Below, one piece after another: positions 23,565 to 29,273 of a stretch of 29,273 nucleotides of DNA. The first letter of the stretch is position 1; the number at the start of each line of letters is the position of its first letter. The position numbers were made by a program, and so were the translations under genes. Below the pieces are notes generated by a model. The model saw nothing but the letters and a program-made list of their open reading frames with translations. It was not told the origin of the DNA and searched no databases. Source of the stretch: Candidatus Aerophobota bacterium (lineage in GTDB: Bacteria; Aerophobota; Aerophobia; Aerophobales; B3-G15); the NCBI GenBank assembly GCA_030615365.1, contig JAUWZM010000031.1:1-29273 (forward strand). Reading direction: 5' to 3'.

Positions 23565-24977
23565 ATGAACGTAATTATTATCTTTGTGGATAGTCTCAGG
23601 CAAGATCATGTAAGTGTCTACAATGCGAACAAGTCACCTTTTGAGGATATCTCACCCTGCAAGACACCGAATATTGATGAGTTCGCAAAAGAGTGTGTAA
23701 TCTTTGATAATGCCTATCCCAGCGGACTTCCAACTATGCCTGTTCGTCTTGAAGTAATGACCGGTCAAAACACATTGCCCTGTCGGGGCTGGGAACCATT
23801 GAAACCAAATGATGTCACCATCCAACAGATCCTTAATAATTTGGGCTATGTCTCTGGTCTTATCGCTGATACCTATCATTTTCGTGCTCCCGGCATGAAC
23901 TACCATGCTGGCTTTAATTGCTATCAATGGATCCGTGGTCAGGAATACGATCCCTGGATCAGTTCCCCTCCCAAACGAGATATCAATGATTATGTGAATG
24001 AGCACTACCCGAAAATCTGGCGTAATCGCATTAAACAATTTCTGGCCAATACTGATGATTTTCATTCAGAATCAGATTGGTATCCAGCTAAAGTTGTAGA
24101 AAAGGCCTGCCAATGGTTAAAAGCCAATCGCTGTTATAAAAAAACTCTTCTGTGGATTGATAGCTTTGATCCTCACGAGCCCTGGGATCCACCTAAAAAA
24201 TGGGATACCTATACAGATCCAGACTACAAGGGTAAACGACTTATTATGCCCATGGGTGGATTAGCTTCAAAATGGGCTACCCCTGAGGAGACAAAATATA
24301 TCCGTGGTCTCTATGCAGGGGAGGTTAGCTTCGTGGACCATTGTCTGGGTAGGCTTTTTAGTTGTCTTGAAGAACAAGGATATATGGATAATTCATTCAT
24401 TTTCCTCCTGGCTGATCATGGGCACCCTTTAGCTGATCACGGTAAATTTTTAAAAGGGTCTGACCGTATGTATAGTGAACTTTTAAAAGTACCTTTTTTA
24501 GTGCACCTTCCTGGTGGAGAAAATAAAGGTATGAGAACAGATGCTCTGGTTCATTTTTATGATATTTTGCCCACTATCTTGGAATCACTGGGTTTAAAAA
24601 GTGTTACCGAGAATATGCATGGCAAAAGTTTTTTTCCCGTTCTCAAAAATAAAATCAACGAACATCGCTCAGCCATTATTGCTGGTTACCATGAAGGCTT
24701 TGAACGGTGCATTCGGGATAAAAATTGGAGTTATGTTATTAGACCAAAGGGTGAGTTGGATGAGCTTTATAATATAGAGAATGACTGGCGAGAGACAAAA
24801 AATGTGATTGAGAAATACCAGCAAGAAGCTCTACGTCTTGCTGAAATGTTCAACAACTATTTCTACCAACCTCTCAAAGAAGTTGGTAGAGGTTTGCAAG
24901 GGGAATATGAGATGGCATCAGGAGAAATAGATGGACTGCTGGCAGCCATTGGAGCCTCTACTAAAATAATTGACTGA
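23565..24977 (+). CDS. Sulfatase-fold hydrolase with Thr nucleophile position (second type)
   Basis: 470 residues, no signal peptide. The fold motifs are VIIIFVDSLRQDHVSVYN (D9, D14), TPNIDEFAKECVIFDNAY, IFLLADHGHPLADHGKFL (D284, H285, H292) and KVPFLVHLPGG. The active-site segment SGLPTMPVRLEVMTGQNT has Thr57 where the formylglycine precursor Cys/Ser normally sits (T-x-P-x-R). It is followed by the CRGWEPL segment, also seen as HLGWAPL in the 19218 protein, which suggests a shared subfamily. C-terminal ELYNIENDWRETKNV is standard for sulfatases. GGGGAG lies before ATG 23565. It is divergent from the 19218 enzyme and may act on a different position of the same imported compound. Confidence 0.9.
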   Translation: MNVIIIFVDSLRQDHVSVYNANKSPFEDISPCKTPNIDEFAKECVIFDNAYPSGLPTMPVRLEVMTGQNTLPCRGWEPLKPNDVTIQQILNNLGYVSGLIADTYHFRAPGMNYHAGFNCYQWIRGQEYDPWISSPPKRDINDYVNEHYPKIWRNRIKQFLANTDDFHSESDWYPAKVVEKACQWLKANRCYKKTLLWIDSFDPHEPWDPPKKWDTYTDPDYKGKRLIMPMGGLASKWATPEETKYIRGLYAGEVSFVDHCLGRLFSCLEEQGYMDNSFIFLLADHGHPLADHGKFLKGSDRMYSELLKVPFLVHLPGGENKGMRTDALVHFYDILPTILESLGLKSVTENMHGKSFFPVLKNKINEHRSAIIAGYHEGFERCIRDKNWSYVIRPKGELDELYNIENDWRETKNVIEKYQQEALRLAEMFNNYFYQPLKEVGRGLQGEYEMASGEIDGLLAAIGASTKIID

Positions 24978-25024
24978 GAATGTAAAATTATTGAGCGTGT
25001 TCTTTGAATAACTTTACAATAATT

Positions 25025-25206
25025 GTAACTATTCAGCCGCAGATAGGCGCTGATATTTTTTCTTTTATTAATAGAGGCGAGGGGCAAAAGGTGTAAGGCT
25101 AAAAGGTTATCAAGTTCATTATAAATTGTATAGAAAATTCTAAAATAATATCTGTGATTTAATGTTTAAAGCTATTTGCGTTCATCTGTGTGAATCCGTG
25201 GCTAAA
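25025..25206. repeat. Family A-type inverted-repeat element ('GCCGCAGATA' variant)
   Basis: The left end TAACTATTCAGCCGCAGATA (from 25025) shares the ACTATTCAGCC boundary with the 14911 and 20637 elements. The right end GCGTTCATCTGTGTGAATCC then GTGGCTAA (to 25206) shares GTGGCTAA. The interior is AT-rich and non-coding. Confidence 0.6.
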
Positions 25207-25239
25207 TTGTGACCAAAAATATACAGGGAGATTAGAAAT

Positions 25240-26589
25240 ATGAAACCTAACATTTTGTTTATCATCTGTCATGACTTAGGACAAAATTTAGGATGCTATG
25301 GAGATTCTTCTGTAAAGACACCCAATCTGGATCTTTTAGCTGAAGAGGGAGTGCGTTTTGAGAATTATTTTGCTACAGCCCCTCAGTGCAGTCCCAGCAG
25401 GGCCAGTATTAGCACAGGCAAATATCCTCATAGTCATGGAGTGATGGGATTAGTGAACTCATGGCCCCCTCTTATGGATTGGGATCTTCCTTCACCAGAG
25501 AAAACTATAGCTCAAAGGCTTAAAGAGGCAGGCTATTCTACTTATCTATTTGGACTTCAACACGAGAGAAAAAAACCTTCTACTCTGGGATTTGACGAGG
25601 TAATAGAACCCAAGGGAAACAATTTCGAAAAATATCACTGTGATAAAGTAGCTCCTCTGGTTATCGATTTTTTGAAAAACTCACCAGGGGAACCATTTTT
25701 TGCTAATGTAGGATTTTTCGAGGTCCATCGCCCCTATCCCAGGAAACTCTATCAACCAGATGATCCAAAAGAGGTTCTTGTTCCTGCTTATCTTCCTGAC
25801 ATTCCACAGATACGGCAGGATATAGCCGATTTTCATGGTGCTATTCACAAAGCAGATGAGGCAGTGGGCTCTATATTAAGTGCCCTGAAAAAGGCAAATC
25901 TTGAAAAAAATACATTAGTTATATTTACCACAGATCATGGAAGTGAATTTCCCAGAGCTAAGTGCACTCTCTATGATCCTGGGATAGAGACTGTTTTAAT
26001 AATGCGTTGGTTAGCCGGTGGTATAACTGGAGGTAAGGAATACTCGGAACTTTTGAGTAATATAGACTTTTTGCCTACTATTTTAGATATAGTGGGGGCT
26101 CCAATTTCCGAGAGTATACAGGGAAAAAGCTTCCTATCGCTTTTACAAGATAAGAGTTTTAAAAAGCGAGATGAAATATTTGCCGAAAAAACATATCATA
26201 CCATATATGATCCTATGAGATGCATACGCACAGAACGATATAAATATATACGTAATTTTTCAGAGGGACCCATACGTACCCTTGCTACTTGCGATCCAGG
26301 CGCCTCAAGTGGCAAGGTATTAAGTTACCTCTTAGAGCCTTATGAGGCTATTGATTTTGTTGATTTGGCAAATATTCCAGATAGCCAAAAGTATTTCTAC
26401 TTACTAAAATCACGTCCCATGGAAGAGCTATATGATGTAAAAAATGACCCTCATGAACAGCATAATCTTGCCCGTAAGCCAGAGTATATAAATATCCAAA
26501 AGGAATTAAATAGCCGTCTTACAAAATGGATGGAAGAGACAAAAGACCCAATATTAAAAGGCCCTGTGCCTACGCAAGATAAGCAGTAA
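25240..26589 (+). CDS. Canonical Cys-type sulfatase, sulfamidase (N-sulfoglucosamine sulfohydrolase)-like
   Basis: 449 residues, cytoplasmic. It has the full sulfatase signature APQCSPSRASISTGKYPHSH (Cys50-Ser-Pro-Ser-Arg54, Lys61, His64/66), with Cys50 the formylglycine precursor. It also shows FIICHDLGQNLGCYGD (D12), LFGLQHERK (H108), GFFEVHRPYPRK (H163) and FTTDHGSEFPRAKCTLYD (D232, H233, K241). The VHRPY and DHG..F.RAK.TLYD patterns are those of the sulfamidase/heparan N-sulfatase branch, so an N-sulfated or O-sulfated sugar is a reasonable guess. No formylglycine-generating enzyme or radical-SAM maturase gene is in the window; it must be elsewhere. GGGAG lies about 9 nt before ATG. It is the only clear formylglycine enzyme of the three sulfatase-fold genes here. 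Confidence 0.92.
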   Translation: MKPNILFIICHDLGQNLGCYGDSSVKTPNLDLLAEEGVRFENYFATAPQCSPSRASISTGKYPHSHGVMGLVNSWPPLMDWDLPSPEKTIAQRLKEAGYSTYLFGLQHERKKPSTLGFDEVIEPKGNNFEKYHCDKVAPLVIDFLKNSPGEPFFANVGFFEVHRPYPRKLYQPDDPKEVLVPAYLPDIPQIRQDIADFHGAIHKADEAVGSILSALKKANLEKNTLVIFTTDHGSEFPRAKCTLYDPGIETVLIMRWLAGGITGGKEYSELLSNIDFLPTILDIVGAPISESIQGKSFLSLLQDKSFKKRDEIFAEKTYHTIYDPMRCIRTERYKYIRNFSEGPIRTLATCDPGASSGKVLSYLLEPYEAIDFVDLANIPDSQKYFYLLKSRPMEELYDVKNDPHEQHNLARKPEYINIQKELNSRLTKWMEETKDPILKGPVPTQDKQ

Positions 26590-26694
26590 GGCTCTTTCGG
26601 AGTCTCAATATCAAGATTTTCCTAAGATTCTTTCTTTTACAAAAGAAAAGCTAAAATAAGACCATAATAGATAAGTTTTTCTAAAAAATGGAGT

Positions 26695-26772
26695 CATTGC
26701 TCATTTGTCATTGCGAACCTGACAAAACATGCGGTGGCACAGACATCTTGTCTGTGGAAATCAAAGCAATCC
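26695..26772. repeat. Family B inverted-repeat element (second copy, opposite orientation)
   Basis: Bounded by ATTGCT and AGCAAT, with the internal palindrome CACAGACA-TCT-TGTCTGTG. It is the reverse complement of the 6734-6810 copy over most of its length. Confidence 0.75.
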
Positions 26773-26782
26773 CTTGTAGCTT

Positions 26783-26887
26783 GCCGATTTATCGGCTGTT
26801 TTGATGCCCTTGTAGCTTGCCGATTTATCGGCGCATTAAGCCCCGCCCAATAAATTGGGCAGCTACAAACCGCTCCGTGAATGGAGT
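26783..26887. repeat. Family C mini-hairpin array (one extra head, one full unit, one tail)
   Basis: Four hairpins in a row: GCCGATTTATCGGC (26783-26796), the same again (26819-26832), GCCCAATAAATTGGGC (26845-26860) and CTCCGTGAATGGAG (26873-26886, with one G-T pair). The GTAGCT...AGCTAC frame of the full unit runs 26812-26866. With the family B copy it fills most of the 446-bp spacer before the 27036 gene; no gene is seen there. Confidence 0.75.
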
Positions 26888-26925
26888 AGCTACAATTACC
26901 AGAGAAAAGGGAAAAGTTTTAGAAA

Positions 26926-26979
26926 AGCTAAACTATTACATAAGACCAAAGGGAGGCGCGAAAGTAGGTAGGTTTAGCT
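26926..26979 (+). promoter_or_regulatory. Candidate structured leader upstream of the 27036 gene
   Basis: AGCTAAAC (26926-26933) and GTTTAGCT (26972-26979) form an 8-bp closing stem around AAGACCAAAGGGAGGCGCGA and following bases. A related structure with a shared GACCAAAGGGRGG core lies at 28881-28931. Placement about 55 nt before a start codon suggests a cis-acting RNA or another mobile repeat. Confidence 0.35.
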
Positions 26980-27035
26980 GAGGAAAAGAAAATTGAATCA
27001 TACTAAAAATAGTATTAAAATAAGGAGAAAACGAA

Positions 27036-28820
27036 ATGAATAGTAAAAAGAAAGAAGCAGGATTAATTAAATTAGATGATAGCGCTCCCTTTTCTGTGAG
27101 AAGAGCCTGTGAGCTTCTCTCAGAATGGACAAAGCTACCTATTGAGGAGGAAGGAGAAGCTGATAATGTTATCCAGATTGCCTATTCGGGTAAGGAAAAG
27201 ATACACAAGGAATTGATGGATTTAGATGAGGAAGGATACCTTATTAAAACAGAGAAAATGAACAGTTCATCCAGGGTAGTCATTATAGCTAACACTGTAC
27301 AAGGGGCTACCAATGGCATCTACGGATTGTGGAGAAGGCTAAAGATTAACCAATCTCATAATCCCTTTACCCAGGAATGGAATATTAAAGAAAAACCCTA
27401 TTTTAAAACAAGGGGGATATGGATTTTACTTATGCCCTGGGGATTTGAAGAGCTCTCGCCTAATGTCTGGACTTCTGAGGAATGGAAGAGCTATTTAGAA
27501 AAAATAAGATCTTTGGGGGCAAACTCAGTGATGATTTTTCTTATAGCATTTTACCATCCTGATTTTCCAGAATTAGAAAAATATGCCTGGCATTATAGGG
27601 TACTCCGGGAGGCAGTAATTCATGGAAAACGCCTGGGACTTAAGATGAACATAGCCTGGAACTATGGGATGCTACCACCTTCTCTCTGGTGGAAATATCC
27701 TTCATTAAGAGCAGAAGCCAGATTATATCATGGAATTACCTTTTGCTGGCAGCACAGGGAAAATCATAATATTTTAAAGATTCATCGCTATATTGTAGAT
27801 TATTTTAAAGAAGCTGATGGATTTTGTCTCTTTGCTTTTGAAGGGGGAGCCTGTTTATGTGAAAAATGTTCTCATAATCTGGATCAGATTGCCGTAGAGG
27901 CAGTGGAGAATTTGAAGAAATGGGTAAAAGAAGTGGGGGCAGGGAAAGATCTTATGTTTTCCAGCTGGTTTGCTGCAGCCTGGGAAGACCTTACTCCCAA
28001 TTTACGGGAAAAACTATGCGCTCGCCTGCCTGAAGATATAACAATCGTTGATTTTAATCGCCTTACATTATACAAGGCTCAGGAAAGAGGACACCGAGTC
28101 ATCGATTGGGTATTTTTAACTGATCCAGAAGGAGGAAGGGAAAATCAAGCTATTTTCCCCAAACCTCGTTTAAATGTTACCGCAAAAAGAATTCTGGGTT
28201 TTAAAGAGGATGAGAAATTAAAAAACCCGGAAGGATTATTTATCTATCGGCTAACCCCTCCTACCAGATTTTTAAGTGATTATGCATCATTAAGATTAGC
28301 CTGGAATCCACAGCTAACGGTAGAGGAGATTGTTGATGAGGTATCGGGATTCTTAACCTCGAATAAGGAAAATAAGAAGATCTTATCTAAAGCCATCTTA
28401 TCCTTAGAGAAATGGTGGCAAGAATTAGACGAGGAAGCTCTTCAAGAATCTATTGATCTTTTCGCTAAAGTGAAAGAAAAGGAGAAATCAGATACCTTAG
28501 AAAATATCTGGGGACCGGTATCGCTTCTACCCTTTATTTATGAGCTAAGCAAAGAGGGGGTAAGTGAGGAAAGAAAAGAGGAACTATTTAAAGAGATTTA
28601 TCAGCGGATGAGAACCATAAGGATACTGCGCTGTTATACTACTGACCAATGCTGGATAACAAGAGCTCAGGCTACTCTTAAAGCCAGACTTGAGTGGTGG
28701 ACTTCTAAAAAAGAAGGTTTATTCGGGGGAATTGATATCTTTGGTGTAGGAAGGGGTGAATTTCCTTTTTTTGAGGGTTGGCATAATTTAATTAAAGAGT
28801 TAAAAAAAAGGTTGGCTTGA
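27036..28820 (+). CDS. Glycosidase-like TIM-barrel protein with CxCxxC cluster (copy B)
   Basis: 594 residues, roughly 85% identical to the 15107 protein over its whole length, including the N-terminal domain (ACELLSEWTKLPIEEEGEAD), the TNGIYGLWR segment, GITFCWQH and LFAFEGGACLCEKCSHNL, which keeps the candidate Glu and the three cysteines. Differences cluster around residues 195-225 (NIAWNYGMLPPSLWW against YVMWVYSMLPSPLWW) and near the C-terminus, where copy B lacks a few residues (GLFGGIDIFGVG). That fits a change in substrate preference after duplication. AAGGAG lies 8 nt before ATG 27036. It is separated from copy A by about 10 kb, with the second MalG-type permease in between. Confidence 0.82.
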   Translation: MNSKKKEAGLIKLDDSAPFSVRRACELLSEWTKLPIEEEGEADNVIQIAYSGKEKIHKELMDLDEEGYLIKTEKMNSSSRVVIIANTVQGATNGIYGLWRRLKINQSHNPFTQEWNIKEKPYFKTRGIWILLMPWGFEELSPNVWTSEEWKSYLEKIRSLGANSVMIFLIAFYHPDFPELEKYAWHYRVLREAVIHGKRLGLKMNIAWNYGMLPPSLWWKYPSLRAEARLYHGITFCWQHRENHNILKIHRYIVDYFKEADGFCLFAFEGGACLCEKCSHNLDQIAVEAVENLKKWVKEVGAGKDLMFSSWFAAAWEDLTPNLREKLCARLPEDITIVDFNRLTLYKAQERGHRVIDWVFLTDPEGGRENQAIFPKPRLNVTAKRILGFKEDEKLKNPEGLFIYRLTPPTRFLSDYASLRLAWNPQLTVEEIVDEVSGFLTSNKENKKILSKAILSLEKWWQELDEEALQESIDLFAKVKEKEKSDTLENIWGPVSLLPFIYELSKEGVSEERKEELFKEIYQRMRTIRILRCYTTDQCWITRAQATLKARLEWWTSKKEGLFGGIDIFGVGRGEFPFFEGWHNLIKELKKRLA

Positions 28821-28880
28821 CAACTTATCTCATTACTATTACTTTATATAGTAACAAAATCAGTTCTTTCACAAAATAAA

Positions 28881-28995
28881 AGCTAAAATAGGACCAAAGG
28901 GGGGTGAGGAAGTTGCTTAGGTCTATTAGCTGGGGAAAAGCTTTCCAAAAAAGAGAGGTTTGGAAAATTAGTTTTTCTCTTTTTGGTAGCTTTTC
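28881..28995 (+). promoter_or_regulatory. Candidate structured leader with two stems
   Basis: Stem 1: AGCTA (28881-28885) plus ATAGGACC (28888-28895, one bulged G) pairs with GGTCTATTAGCT (28920-28931). Stem 2: GAAAAGCT (28935-28942) plus CCAAAAAAGAGA (28945-28956) pairs with TCTCTTTTTGG (28976-28986) plus AGCTTTTC (28988-28995), about 19 bp with small bulges. It ends about 40 nt before the 29037 start codon. I do not recognise a known riboswitch class. Confidence 0.4.
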
Positions 28996-29036
28996 GCTAT
29001 CTTGAGAGGTATGGGCGTAATTAAAAGGAGAAAAAA

Positions 29037-29159
29037 ATGAGAAAATTTAGTTTCAGATTGATGATTACCTTTTTAGCTTTAGCTTTAAGTATTCTCTTCA
29101 TAGGAAATACCTTGGTTCTTGCTCAAGAAAATAGTAACTATTCAGGCACCCTCTATTAA
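29037..29159 (+). pseudogene. Signal-peptide ORF cut short, probably a broken exported protein
   Basis: A strong AAGGAG (29025-29030) 6 nt before ATG 29037 opens a 40-residue product. Residues 1-30 are a textbook signal peptide (MRKFSFRLM, hydrophobic ITFLALALSILFIG, then LVLAQ), but translation stops after ENSNYSGTLY. The last codons coincide with GTAACTATTCAGGCACC (29134-29150), which resembles the left boundary of family A elements, so the gene seems to have been truncated where a repeat entered or recombined. It could also be a genuine tiny secreted peptide. Confidence 0.5.
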
Positions 29160-29211
29160 TTAAGAAATAATAGTTCGATCCTAAAAATTATCGATCTTTT
29201 AAATTTCCCTA

Positions 29212-29239
29212 TGGACTCTTTTTTGTTTTATGATACAAT
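29212..29239 (+). promoter_or_regulatory. Possible promoter of the gene at the right edge
   Basis: TGGACT (29212-29217), a 16-bp spacer, TACAAT (29234-29239). The expected start site is at or next to the ATG at 29246, so the mRNA may be leaderless. Confidence 0.35.
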
Positions 29240-29245
29240 AAAAGT

Positions 29246-29273
29246 ATGGAAAAAACAATAGTTGTTCAGGGGA
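29246..29273 (+). CDS. Start of a gene cut by the right edge (possibly uvrA-like)
   Basis: ATG at 29246 opens MEKTIVVQG before the window ends. The beginning K-x-I-V-x-x-G recalls excinuclease subunit A (UvrA) N-termini, but nine residues are too few for a call. No ribosome site is seen. Confidence 0.3.

Noticed and set aside
28881..28995. Assignment of the structured leader to a c-di-GMP-I or other named riboswitch
   Set aside because: The GGUC/UA-like bases are superficially similar, but the conserved core of c-di-GMP-I and other classes I know is missing.

Overview
The window looks like a chromosomal piece of an uncultivated, AT-rich, probably double-membraned (diderm) bacterium. The reasons are sigma70-like promoters (TTGACA/TATAAT types), strong AAGGAG ribosome binding sites, large secreted TPR proteins, a tRNA-Leu with an encoded CCA, and gene-poor spacers full of short palindromic and inverted repeats of the kind common in uncultured phyla. 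I cannot name the phylum from sequence alone; Aerophobota, Atribacterota or Omnitrophota-like lineages are guesses.

Left part (1-9.9 kb) is housekeeping or accessory sequence in mixed orientation. A minus-strand operon encodes a 931-residue secreted TPR protein and, overlapping its stop codon, a second secreted protein that runs off the left edge. Divergent from it, a perfect-consensus promoter drives a small Ada-zinc-finger-like protein and an iron-containing alcohol dehydrogenase. Then come a small membrane zinc-ribbon protein and a TPR/coiled-coil exported protein (both minus), tRNA-Leu(CAA), a 92-residue hypothetical, a membrane HAMP/HD-GYP c-di-GMP phosphodiesterase and a SAM methyltransferase.

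Right part (10-28.8 kb) is one long plus-strand catabolic cluster. It holds a uroporphyrinogen-decarboxylase-fold protein, a sugar ABC importer (binding protein, MalF-type and MalG-type permeases, no ATPase), a glycosidase-like TIM-barrel protein, a cytoplasmic arylsulfotransferase-like beta-propeller, a second near-identical MalG-type permease, a sulfatase-fold enzyme with Thr at the nucleophile position, an SDR dehydrogenase, a double acetoacetate-decarboxylase-fold protein, a second Thr-type sulfatase-fold enzyme, a canonical Cys-type sulfatase (sulfamidase-like) and a second copy of the glycosidase-like protein. None of the enzymes has a visible signal peptide. The simplest reading is import of a small sulfated or otherwise esterified glycoside, followed by intracellular de-esterification, sulfo-transfer, glycoside cleavage and oxidation/decarboxylation of the released unit. 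The substrate is not known.

Spacers in the right part carry at least four repeat families: a 216-bp element with 15-bp perfect terminal inverted repeats, 'CCACCAAGACAC/GTGACTTAGTGG' inverted-repeat elements, 'CACAGACA-TGTCTGTG' elements, and mini-hairpins with covarying stems around an ATAAAT/ATTTAT core. Two spacers also hold candidate structured leaders. The window ends with a signal-peptide ORF broken at a repeat boundary and the first codons of another gene.
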